A stretch of DNA of 64,000 bases from Sphingomonas taxi (GTDB lineage Bacteria; Pseudomonadota; Alphaproteobacteria; Sphingomonadales; Sphingomonadaceae): NCBI GenBank assembly GCA_003243195.1, contig QFQI01000011.1, positions 1-64,000 of the forward strand. The letters run 5' to 3'. Shown here piece by piece: positions 42,885 to 50,603 of this stretch. Positions within the stretch are counted from its first letter, which is position 1. Every line of letters begins with the position of its first letter. Position numbers and translations under genes: made by a program. Below the pieces are notes generated by a model. The model saw only the letters and a list, made by a program, of their open reading frames with translations. It was not told the origin of the DNA and ran no database searches.

Positions 42885-44495
42885 TCAGGCGTCCGCGCGC
42901 GCCACCTTCGGTGCGGCCTCCCGGACGCCCTGGTCGACATGTTCCGCGAATTGCGCGAAATTGTCGTTGAAGAGGTCGACCAGCTTCGCTGCGGTGGCGT
43001 CATAGTCGGCCTTGTTCGCCCAGGTTTCGCGTGGGTCGAGGATCGCAGTGTCGACGCCGGGCACCGATACCGGCACTTTGAAGCCGAAGTTCGGGTCGGT
43101 GCGGAATTCCGCATCGTTCAGGCTGCCGTCCAGCGCCGCGTTCAGCAGCGCGCGCGTCGCCTTGATTGGCATGCGGTGCCCGGTGCCATATTTGCCGCCG
43201 GTCCAGCCGGTGTTGACCAGCCAGCAATCCACCCCGCCCCGGGCGATCCGCTCCTTGAGCAGATTACCGTAGACCGACGGATGGCGCGGCATGAACGGCG
43301 CGCCGAAGCATGTGGAGAAGGTCGCGTCCGGTTCGGTCACGCCGATCTCGGTGCCCGCGACGCGCGCGGTATAGCCCGACAGGAAATGGTACATCGCCTG
43401 ATCCGGCGTCAGCTTGGCGATCGGCGGCAGGATGCCATACGCATCGGCGGTCAGCATCACGATGCTGCGCGGCGTACCACCCATGTTCTCGTCCGACGCG
43501 TTCGGGATGAAGTCGATCGGATATGCGCCGCGGCTGTTCTCGGCCAGGCTGTTGTCGTCCAGGTCGAGCTGGCGCGTCACCTCGTCCATCACGACGTTTT
43601 CCAGCACCGTGCCGAAACGCTTGGTGGTGGCGAAGATCTCCGGCTCGGCCTCGGGCGACAGGCGGATCATCTTGGCGTAGCAGCCACCCTCGAAGTTGAA
43701 GACCGCATCGTCGGACCAGCCGTGCTCGTCGTCGCCGATCAGCGTGCGCTTGGGATCAGCCGACAGCGTCGTCTTGCCGGTGCCCGACAGGCCGAAGAAG
43801 ACCGCGGTGCGGCCATCGGCGCCCATGTTGGCGGAACAATGCATCGGCATCACGCCGGTCGGCGGCAGCAGGTAGTTGAGGATGCCGAACACCGACTTCT
43901 TCATCTCGCCGGCGTAGCGCGTGCCGCCGATCAGGATCAGCTTCTCGCTCAGGTTGACCGCGATCACCGTCTCGCTGCGGCAGCCGTGGCGCGCCGGATC
44001 GGCGCGGAAGCTGGGCAGGTCGATGATCGTGTAATCGGGTGCGAAACCCTTCAGTTCCGCCTCCGCCGGACGCACCAGCATCGTGCGGATGAACAGGTTG
44101 TGCCACGCCAGTTCGGTGACGACGCGCACGCCCACCCGGTGGCCGGGCTGCGATCCGCCGTACAGATCCTGCACGAACAGGTCGCTCTTGCCATGCAAGG
44201 CGGTCAGGAAATCGGCCTTGAGCGCCGCGAAATGCGCCGGTTCCATCGCCTTGTTCGACTTGCCCCACCAGACGGTCGATTCCGTCTCGGCATCGCGGAC
44301 GATGAACTTGTCCTGCGCGGAGCGGCCAGTGTGCGCGCCGGTTTCCACCACCAGCGGCCCGTCGGCGGACAGCTTGCCCTCGTTACGCGCGACGGCCGCC
44401 TCGACGAGTCGCGCGGTGACCAGGTTCCAGTGCAGCGTGGCACGGGTTTCGATGCCCTGCGTCTCGAGCCCGGCATCCGGAATACGATCGCTCAA
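42885..44495 (-). CDS. pckA: phosphoenolpyruvate carboxykinase (ATP)
   Basis: 536 residues. It converts oxaloacetate to phosphoenolpyruvate with ATP, the entry step of gluconeogenesis. The kinase P-loop is GLSGTGKTTLS, with the metal-binding His in MHCSANMG and Asp in LIGDDEHGWSDD. WLVNTGWTGGKYGTGHRM and the Arg motif ETGAHTGRSAQDK are intact. It is divergent from chvI with about 170 bases between. The proximity of pckA to ChvGI and the PTS genes is conserved in alphaproteobacteria, where ChvI acts on pckA; a ChvI site was not searched for here. Confidence 0.97.
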   Translation of the reverse strand: MSDRIPDAGLETQGIETRATLHWNLVTARLVEAAVARNEGKLSADGPLVVETGAHTGRSAQDKFIVRDAETESTVWWGKSNKAMEPAHFAALKADFLTALHGKSDLFVQDLYGGSQPGHRVGVRVVTELAWHNLFIRTMLVRPAEAELKGFAPDYTIIDLPSFRADPARHGCRSETVIAVNLSEKLILIGGTRYAGEMKKSVFGILNYLLPPTGVMPMHCSANMGADGRTAVFFGLSGTGKTTLSADPKRTLIGDDEHGWSDDAVFNFEGGCYAKMIRLSPEAEPEIFATTKRFGTVLENVVMDEVTRQLDLDDNSLAENSRGAYPIDFIPNASDENMGGTPRSIVMLTADAYGILPPIAKLTPDQAMYHFLSGYTARVAGTEIGVTEPDATFSTCFGAPFMPRHPSVYGNLLKERIARGGVDCWLVNTGWTGGKYGTGHRMPIKATRALLNAALDGSLNDAEFRTDPNFGFKVPVSVPGVDTAILDPRETWANKADYDATAAKLVDLFNDNFAQFAEHVDQGVREAAPKVARADA

Positions 44496-44662
44496 TGGTC
44501 CATCCTCTTCGTTCGCGCGCCGGCCCGGCGCTTCGTGACAGACGCCAGATACGTGAGCGCGACAGGCGCGTCAAACATGTTAAACACGCGCCGGCGGTAC
44601 GCGCCATTGAGCATCGCGCCGCTTTCGCCTAATCACGACATCGACATGAGCCGCCCCCGGAA

Positions 44663-45367
44663 ATGACCGCCACGATCGCGCTGGTCGATGACGATCGCAA
44701 CATCCTGACATCGGTTTCGATCGCGCTGCAGGCCGAGGGTTTCCTGACGCGCCTGTATTCCGACGGCGAGGCGGCGCTGAAGGCGTTGACCGACAACCCG
44801 CCCGACCTGGCGATCTTCGACATCAAGATGCCGAAGATGGACGGACTGGAGTTGCTGCGCCGCCTGCGGGAGAAGAGCCGCGTGCCGGTGATCTTCCTGA
44901 CCAGCAAGGACGACGAGCTGGACGAGGCGCTGGGGCTGGCGATGGGGGCGGACGATTATATCGCCAAGCCGTTCAGCCAGCGGCTGCTGATCGCGCGCAT
45001 CCGCGCCATCCTGCGCCGTACCGAGCCGGCGACGACGGGCGAGGCGGATGCGGACGCGGCGCAGGGGCCGCTGGAGCGCGGGCGGCTGGTCATGGACCCC
45101 GCCCGGCACCGCGTGACGTGGGACGGCAATCCGGTGACGCTGACCGTCACCGAATTCCTGATCCTCGAAACGCTCGCCCAGCGCCCGGGCATCGTGAAGA
45201 CCCGCAACCAGTTGATGGACGCGGCCTATCAGGACGATATCTACGTCGACGATCGCACCATCGACAGCCATATCAAGCGCGTGCGCCGCAAGTTCCGCGA
45301 AGCGGATCCGGCGTTCGATTCGATCGAGACGCTCTATGGCGCCGGCTACCGCTTTTCGGAGGAGTGA
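44663..45367 (+). CDS. chvI: response regulator ChvI-like
   Basis: 234 residues. The receiver domain has the acidic pair DDDRNI and the phosphoacceptor Asp 53 in IFDIKMPKMDG, with the Thr in FLTSKDD and Lys in IAKPF. The C-terminal half is an OmpR/PhoB winged helix (LTVTEFLILETLAQRPGIVKTR, TIDSHIKRVRRKFR). This is the typical partner of ChvG, controlling envelope, exopolysaccharide and central-carbon genes in response to acid or envelope stress. It starts the operon that continues to trmH. Confidence 0.9.
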   Translation: MTATIALVDDDRNILTSVSIALQAEGFLTRLYSDGEAALKALTDNPPDLAIFDIKMPKMDGLELLRRLREKSRVPVIFLTSKDDELDEALGLAMGADDYIAKPFSQRLLIARIRAILRRTEPATTGEADADAAQGPLERGRLVMDPARHRVTWDGNPVTLTVTEFLILETLAQRPGIVKTRNQLMDAAYQDDIYVDDRTIDSHIKRVRRKFREADPAFDSIETLYGAGYRFSEE

Positions 45368-46910
45368 CGCCGCCGAGCAGGCGCGCGACTGGTCGGGGCG
45401 CGTCTCGCTCACGCCGCGCATCCTGGCGGTCAACGTGCTGGCGTTGCTGCTGCTGGGGGGCGGCTTCTTCTATCTCGACTCGTTCCGCAGCCGTATCCTG
45501 GACGGCCGGTCGGTGCAGGCCGGTCGCGAGGTGCGGCTGATGGCCGAGGCGCTGGACGCGGTGACGCCGGATCGCCGCGAAGCGCTGCTGGTACGATTGG
45601 CGCGCGACACGGGCACGCGGCTGCGGGTGTACGACAGGCGGGGCATGGCGCTGGCGGACACGCGCGCGCTGGGCGTCGCCAATTTCCGTCTCGACGATCC
45701 CGACGACGATCCGCTCGCGCGGCGCAGCGCGCGCTGGCTGGACGCCGCGATCGACCGCATCGTGCGCGCGCCGCTCGCGCCCGCCTATCGCGAGCGGCGC
45801 GACGGACGGCGCTGGCCGGACGTGCGCGCGGCACTCGCCGGGCGTGCGCACGCCGCGACCCTGTGGCGCGCGCCGGACCGCACCCCGGTCATCACCGCCG
45901 CCGCGCCGCTGGCCGGCGGGCTGGCGCTGATGTCGACGGTCAACGCACGCGACGTGACCGAGCGGGTGCGCGCCGAACGGTTCCGGCTCGCCATGGTGGT
46001 GCTGGTCGCCTCAGCGATCTCAATCGGCCTGTCGCTGTTCCTGGCGCGGACGATCGTCAATCCACTGCGGTTGCTGGCTCGCGCGGCGGTACGGGTGCGG
46101 CTGGGGCGCGCGCGCGAGGTGATCGTGCCGCGCCTGCCCGCCCGCCGCGACGAGATCGGGATGCTGGCCCGCGCGCTGTCGGACATGTCGCTGGCGCTGC
46201 GCGCGCGGATCGACGCGACGGAGGCGTTCGCCGCCGACGTGACGCACGAACTGAAGAACCCGCTTGCGTCGCTGCGATCGGCGACCGACGCGCTGGGCCG
46301 GGTCACCGACGAGGCGCTGCGGGAGCGGTTGCTGGCGATCGTCAACGACGACGTGCACCGGCTCGACCGGCTCATCAGCGACATTTCCGACGCCTCGCGC
46401 CTCGATGCGCAGCTCAGCCGCGCGACCTTCGATCCGGTGGATGTCGTGGCCATGCTGGCGGCGATGGTGGCGCAGCGCGACGAACGCGGGCTGCCGCGCG
46501 ACGTGCGGTTGCGCTTCGACCCGGATGGCGTACCATTGGTGGTCGCGGGCGAAGGCGCGCGGCTGGAGCGTGTGTTCGCCAACCTGATCGACAATGCGGT
46601 GTCCTTCTCGCCGGCGGGCGGGCTGGTGAACGTCTCTGCGCGACGCGACCGTTCGATGGTGGAGGTGTGGGTGGAGGACGAAGGGCCGGGTGTGCCGGAG
46701 GACGCGCGCGAGACGATCTTTCGCCGCTTTCATTCCGTGCGCCCGGCGCAGGAGACGTTCGGCCAGCATTCCGGGCTGGGGCTTGCCATCGCGCGCACCA
46801 TCGTCGAGGCACACCAGGGCGAGATCGGCGTGGAACCGCGCGAGGACCGGCTGCGCGGCGCGCGCTTCGTGGTACGGCTGCCGCTTGCCGACGTGCGGCC
46901 CGGCGCATGA
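45336..46910 (+). CDS. chvG: sensor histidine kinase ChvG-like
   Basis: 524 residues. The start at 45336 overlaps chvI by 32 bases; no later start in frame keeps the first membrane helix. Two membrane segments (about 29-48 and 210-232) bracket a periplasmic sensor loop of about 160 residues with many Arg and Asp. A HAMP linker follows, then the histidine kinase core: His 304 in DVTHELKNPLASLRS, N box NLIDNAVSFSP, G1 DEGPGVPE and G2 GLGLAIARTIV. It phosphorylates ChvI. It is the second gene of the operon; the stop overlaps hprK (ATGA). Confidence 0.9.
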   Translation: MAPATAFRRSDAAEQARDWSGRVSLTPRILAVNVLALLLLGGGFFYLDSFRSRILDGRSVQAGREVRLMAEALDAVTPDRREALLVRLARDTGTRLRVYDRRGMALADTRALGVANFRLDDPDDDPLARRSARWLDAAIDRIVRAPLAPAYRERRDGRRWPDVRAALAGRAHAATLWRAPDRTPVITAAAPLAGGLALMSTVNARDVTERVRAERFRLAMVVLVASAISIGLSLFLARTIVNPLRLLARAAVRVRLGRAREVIVPRLPARRDEIGMLARALSDMSLALRARIDATEAFAADVTHELKNPLASLRSATDALGRVTDEALRERLLAIVNDDVHRLDRLISDISDASRLDAQLSRATFDPVDVVAMLAAMVAQRDERGLPRDVRLRFDPDGVPLVVAGEGARLERVFANLIDNAVSFSPAGGLVNVSARRDRSMVEVWVEDEGPGVPEDARETIFRRFHSVRPAQETFGQHSGLGLAIARTIVEAHQGEIGVEPREDRLRGARFVVRLPLADVRPGA

Positions 46911-47335
46911 GCGAGACGATCACGATCCACGCCACCTGCGTCGCCATCGACGGCCGCGCCGTGCTGCTGACCGGCCCGTCGGGCGCGGGCAAGTCCGACC
47001 TGGCGATGCGGTTGATCGACCGGGGCGCGATCTTGGTGTCGGACGACTATACCGTGCTGGTCCGCGCGGACGGCACGCTGATCGCCGGTGCACCCCCGAC
47101 CATCGCCGGCCAGATCGAGGTACGCGGGCTGGGCATCATCGCCCGACCGTCGCGCGATGCCGTGCCGGTGGCGCTGGCGGTCGACCTTCGCCGCGAGGAC
47201 GAGCGCATGCCCGAGCCGCATAGCGTCGCGATCCACGGCGTGGCGGTGCCGCAGGTGGCGATCGACCCGCGCTTCCCCTCCGCGCCGATCAAGGTGGAAT
47301 GGGCGCTGGCCCGCCAGGCGGAGACGCGCGCATGA
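46907..47335 (+). CDS. hprK: HPr kinase/phosphorylase, short form
   Basis: 142 residues: only the catalytic P-loop domain, without the N-terminal domain of Firmicute HprK, as in other alphaproteobacteria. Walker A is GPSGAGKS (23-30), followed by the catalytic-region strand GAILVSDDYT. The C-terminal part has GIIARPSRDAVPVALAVDL. It phosphorylates HPr on Ser and reverses this, linking the PTS proteins to the ChvGI sensor genes before it. It overlaps both neighbours in ATGA. Confidence 0.9.
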   Translation: MSETITIHATCVAIDGRAVLLTGPSGAGKSDLAMRLIDRGAILVSDDYTVLVRADGTLIAGAPPTIAGQIEVRGLGIIARPSRDAVPVALAVDLRREDERMPEPHSVAIHGVAVPQVAIDPRFPSAPIKVEWALARQAETRA

Positions 47336-48228
47336 ACGAGGTGCTGCTGGTCACCGGCATGGCGGGCGCGGGCGTCAGCACCGTGCTGAAGACGCTGGAG
47401 GACATGGGCTGGGAGACAGTGGACAATGTGCCGCTGTCGCTGTTGCTGCGCGTGGTCGCGGCGCCTTCGCAGATCGGCGAGGCGCCACGGCCGATGGCGA
47501 TCGGTTTCGGCACGCGCACCCGCAACTTCGACGCCGAGGCCGCGCTGCGCGGCTTCGAACAGTTGCGCGAGCGCGGCGACAATGTCGGGTTGCTGTTTCT
47601 CGATTGTTCGGGCGAGGAACTGGCGCGGCGCTATGCCGAAACACGTCGCCGCCACCCTCTGGCCGACGATCGCCCCGCGGTGGAGGGCATTCAGTTGGAG
47701 CGCCGCCTTCTCGCGCCGCTGCGCGAACGTGCGAACCGCCTGATCGACACCACGCATCACAAGGCCAACGTACTGGCGCAGCAGGTCCGGCATACTTTCG
47801 CGCGCGAGGCGACGATCGGCACGACGCTGACCATCGAGTCGTTCGGCTTCGCGCGCGGTATCCCGGCGGGCGTGGACATGGTGTTCGACATGCGCTTCCT
47901 GCGCAATCCGCACTGGGATGCGGCCTTGCGTCCCTTTACGGGACGGGATCCCGCCGTCGCCGCCTATGTCGCGGCCGACCCCGCCTATGACGAGGCGCTC
48001 GCGCGGATCGAGGAACTGCTCCTTCTGCTGCTTCCGCGCTACCGGGCGGAAGGGAAGCCCTATGTGACGATCGCGTTCGGCTGCACCGGAGGCAAGCATC
48101 GGTCGGTCCATGTCGCGGAGCGCGTGGCAGGACGGTTGCGCGACGCGGGATTTTGCCCCACGATCGTGCATCGCGATCTGGCGGCGGCGCCGCAGGATGC
48201 GCTCGAGGGGCGACCAACGGGTCAATGA
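47332..48228 (+). CDS. rapZ: RapZ-family RNase adapter with an altered Walker A motif
   Basis: 298 residues. Overall it is RapZ: ALEDMGWETVDNVPLSLL-like start (LKTLEDMGWETVDNVP), GFGTRTRNFDAEA, FLDCSGEELARRYAETRRRHPLA, and the C-terminal IAFGCTGGKHRSVHVAERVA, which is the GHR-like RNA-binding end. The expected Walker A lysine is missing: the loop reads GMAGAGVST where GMSGAGKST is normal, with Val at position 15. RapZ guides RNase E to a small RNA in enterobacteria; in alphaproteobacteria it is encoded with hprK and PTS genes. The overlap with hprK is ATGA and with the next gene ATGA. Confidence 0.9.
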   Translation: MNEVLLVTGMAGAGVSTVLKTLEDMGWETVDNVPLSLLLRVVAAPSQIGEAPRPMAIGFGTRTRNFDAEAALRGFEQLRERGDNVGLLFLDCSGEELARRYAETRRRHPLADDRPAVEGIQLERRLLAPLRERANRLIDTTHHKANVLAQQVRHTFAREATIGTTLTIESFGFARGIPAGVDMVFDMRFLRNPHWDAALRPFTGRDPAVAAYVAADPAYDEALARIEELLLLLLPRYRAEGKPYVTIAFGCTGGKHRSVHVAERVAGRLRDAGFCPTIVHRDLAAAPQDALEGRPTGQ

Positions 48229-48653
48229 ACGGATTATCGAAGCCAATGATCGGTCTGGTGCTCGTCACCCACGGGCGACTCGCCGACGAGTTCGTCACCG
48301 CGATGGAGCACGTCGTCGGGCCGCAGACGCAGGTGCGCACCGTCGCGATCGGGCCGGAGGATGACATGGAGGCGCGCCGCGCCGACATCGCCGCCACCAT
48401 CGCGGAGGTGGACGAGGGGCGCGGCGTGATCGTGCTGACCGACCTGTTCGGCGGCACCCCCTCGAACCTCGCCATCTCGCTGATGGAGCGCGGCCGGGTC
48501 GAGGTGATCGCCGGCATCAACCTGCCGATGCTGATCCGGCTGGAGTCGGCCCGCAAGTCGATGACCGTTGTCGCCGCGGTCGCCGCCGCGCGGGAGGCGG
48601 GGCGTAAATATATCTCGGTCGCATCCGAAGTGCTGGGCGAGGCCGCGGCTTGA
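48225..48653 (+). CDS. PTS EIIA component, mannose family
   Basis: 142 residues from the ATG overlapping the rapZ stop; an ATG seven codons later (MIGLVLVTHG) is an alternative start. It is a man-type EIIA: the phosphoacceptor His 16 is in LVTHGRLADEF, and the segment VLTDLFGGTPSNLAI is diagnostic. There is no membrane EIIB/C here, so the protein is regulatory rather than for sugar uptake. It accepts phosphate from HPr and, in this clade, signals carbon or nitrogen state to ChvGI-linked genes. The stop overlaps the HPr start. Confidence 0.92.
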   Translation: MNGLSKPMIGLVLVTHGRLADEFVTAMEHVVGPQTQVRTVAIGPEDDMEARRADIAATIAEVDEGRGVIVLTDLFGGTPSNLAISLMERGRVEVIAGINLPMLIRLESARKSMTVVAAVAAAREAGRKYISVASEVLGEAAA

Positions 48654-48919
48654 CCGTCTCGCGCACCGTCGAAGTCACCAACCGCCGCGGGCTGCATGCG
48701 CGCGCCAGCGCCAAGTTCGTCACGCTCGCCTCCGGCCAGCCGATCGGGGTGAAGGTCGCCAAGGGTGATTCGGAGGTGATCGGCACGTCGATCATGGGGC
48801 TGATGATGCTGGGCGCGGCGAAGGGCGACCATATCACCATCACCGCCGAGGGCGATGGCGCGGACGATGTTGTCGCGACGATGTGCGCACTGGTCGAGGG
48901 CAAGTTCGGCGAGGATTGA
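48650..48919 (+). CDS. ptsH: phosphocarrier protein HPr
   Basis: 89 residues from a TTG that overlaps the EIIA stop (TTGA). Both regulatory sites are present: His 16 in RRGLHARAS, phosphorylated by enzyme I, and Ser 47 in GTSIMGLMMLG, phosphorylated by HprK. In this clade HPr serves a regulatory PTS without sugar transporters. The start codon is unusual, but the overlap and the conserved N-terminal TVSRTVEVTN fix it. A TrmH-type gene follows 18 bases later. Confidence 0.95.
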   Translation: MTVSRTVEVTNRRGLHARASAKFVTLASGQPIGVKVAKGDSEVIGTSIMGLMMLGAAKGDHITITAEGDGADDVVATMCALVEGKFGED

Positions 48920-48937
48920 TCCTCGCCGCGCGTCATT

Positions 48938-49738
48938 ATGCCCAAGACGATCACCGCCTTCTCCAATCCGCTGGTCAAGCGCACGCAGGCGCTGCGCGAC
49001 AAGCGTCACCGGCGCGAGGAGGGACTGTTCCTCGCCGAAGGGCTGCGCATCCTGACCGAGGCGCGGGAAACCGGGCGCATCCCACGCGTCCTGTTCTTCG
49101 CCGCCGCCAGTGCCGGCCATCCGCTGGTCCGCGCGCTGATCGAAGCGGTGGAGGCCGATTACGGCGAGGCGATCGAGACCACGCCCGACATCCTCTCCAA
49201 ACTGTCCGGAAAGGACAATCCGCAGGCGGTGGTCGGCGTCTTCGACACGTTCGAGACGACGCTCGACATGCTGGATCGCGCCACCGCGCCGCTATGGCTG
49301 GTGGCCGAACGGCTGCGCGACCCGGGCAATCTGGGCACGATCCTGCGCACCGGCGATGCGGTCGGTGCCGGCGCGCTGATCCTGATCGACGAATGCGTCG
49401 ATCCCTTCTCGATCGAGGCGGTGCGCGCCAGCATGGGCGCGCTGTTCACCGTGCCGATCGTGCGTGCCGACTGGCCCGATTTCCTGACGTGGCTGCGCGC
49501 CGGCCCCGGTCAGTTGGTCGGGCTGAGCCTCCAGACCGAGCACGGCTACCGCGACGCCGATTACGCCGCGCCGACCTTCCTGCTGACCGGCAACGAGGCG
49601 CAGGGGCTGCCGCAGGAATATGAGGCGGCGTGCGACCTGCTCGTGAAGATGCCGATGCTCGGCAAGGCCGACAGCCTCAACGCCGCCGTCGCGACCGCCG
49701 TGATGGCATATGAGGTGCTCGCGCGCCATCGCGGCTGA
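48938..49738 (+). CDS. RNA 2'-O-methyltransferase, TrmH/SpoU family
   Basis: 266 residues. The N-terminal substrate-binding region (KTITAFSNPLVKRTQALRDKRHRREEGLFLAEG) and the SPOUT knot are typical: motif 1 RDPGNLGTILRTGDAVGA, motif 2 LLTGNEAQGLP and motif 3 GKADSLNAAVATAVMAYE. It methylates ribose in a tRNA or rRNA; the target cannot be read from the sequence. It is the last gene of the rightward chvI operon, which is unusual company for an RNA methyltransferase. It is convergent with the next cassette, with 43 bases between. Confidence 0.87.
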   Translation: MPKTITAFSNPLVKRTQALRDKRHRREEGLFLAEGLRILTEARETGRIPRVLFFAAASAGHPLVRALIEAVEADYGEAIETTPDILSKLSGKDNPQAVVGVFDTFETTLDMLDRATAPLWLVAERLRDPGNLGTILRTGDAVGAGALILIDECVDPFSIEAVRASMGALFTVPIVRADWPDFLTWLRAGPGQLVGLSLQTEHGYRDADYAAPTFLLTGNEAQGLPQEYEAACDLLVKMPMLGKADSLNAAVATAVMAYEVLARHRG

Positions 49739-49781
49739 GACGGCGGCGGGTGATCGCCGGGAATGACGGCCTGATCGGGAC

Positions 49782-50147
49782 TTATCCCGCTTCGACGTGC
49801 GCCACCTGCGTCAGCGATCCGAGTAGCGGAATGCCGATCACGCCGTCGACCAACGCGGTGACGCTGCCCAGCCCGGCGCTCGTCGCGCGGCGCGCCGCCA
49901 CCCGGCCGATCCCCTCCAGCGACGCGAACACCGCAACGGTCGCGGCCTGCTGCACCTCGATCAGCGCTTCGGCCTCCTCCTGGTCGATATCGCCGTCCTT
50001 GAGCAGTTCGCCGATCGTCGCGATCGACGTGGCCAGCTTCTGTGCCTCGGCACCGGCCAGCGCCTTGATCTTGGCGCCGTCCGCCTTGAGCGACTTGAGG
50101 AAGGCGGCGGCCATCGTGCCGCCGACCGCGGCGATATTCAGCAACAT
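49782..50147 (-). CDS. small unknown protein, last gene of the endolysin cassette
   Basis: 121 residues, starting MLLNIAAVGGTMAAAFLKSL directly after the stop of the lipoprotein gene. The first 20 residues are weakly hydrophobic; the rest is Ala-rich, amphipathic and predicted helical, with a Gly-rich end (VIGIPLLGSLTQV). It has an acidic turn KDGDIDQEEAEALIE. No cysteine, no catalytic motif and no family is recognised. It resembles small pore-forming or structural proteins only in its composition. Its function is probably tied to the endolysin and membrane protein of the same operon, but I cannot assign one. Confidence 0.6.
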   Translation of the reverse strand: MLLNIAAVGGTMAAAFLKSLKADGAKIKALAGAEAQKLATSIATIGELLKDGDIDQEEAEALIEVQQAATVAVFASLEGIGRVAARRATSAGLGSVTALVDGVIGIPLLGSLTQVAHVEAG

Positions 50148-50603
50148 CTATCGTTCCCCCTTGGCGCCGCGTTCCCGCTGGAGTCGCTCGATCGTCTGCG
50201 TCGCGCGCGCCACCGCATCCGCGTTCAGCGTGATCGCGCCCGGCGCCATGCACGCGCCGAAGCGATCGTCGGTGGAGGCGGAGGCGAGCTGGTGGCTGCG
50301 CGCGGACTCGTCGATCACATGTGTCAGCGCCGCCGCCGCGCGGCGCATCGCGCGGTCCTTCTCGGGCGTATGCGCCTCCATGGCCGCCGCGTCGGCGCGC
50401 ATCGCCGCATAGGTCGGCGCGCTGGCGTCGAAGCCGCAATCGGGCGCCGCCTTCGCGGGCAAGGCGGCGTAGAAGGTGGATGCCTGTTGCTCCACCGCGC
50501 TATTGAGCCGCCGTGCCTCCGGGTCGGCGGCGATCGTCGCGCATCCGTCCAGCAGCACGCCGGTGGCAAGCGCCAGCACGACGGGTGCGATGATCCGTGT
50601 CAT
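50148..50603 (-). CDS. lipoprotein of the endolysin cassette
   Basis: 151 residues. The lipoprotein signal is clear: MTRIIAPVVLALATGVLLDGC with the lipidated Cys 21 and Ala next, so outer-membrane retention is likely. The mature part is helical and acidic with two other Cys (PDCGFD and GACMAPG), and a C-terminal coiled-coil-like helix (RATQTIERLQRERG). In phage lysis cassettes the outer-membrane spanin subunit is a small lipoprotein, usually Pro-rich; this one is not Pro-rich, so it is only an analogy. The start overlaps the endolysin stop (ATGA). Unknown family. Confidence 0.65.
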   Translation of the reverse strand: MTRIIAPVVLALATGVLLDGCATIAADPEARRLNSAVEQQASTFYAALPAKAAPDCGFDASAPTYAAMRADAAAMEAHTPEKDRAMRRAAAALTHVIDESARSHQLASASTDDRFGACMAPGAITLNADAVARATQTIERLQRERGAKGER

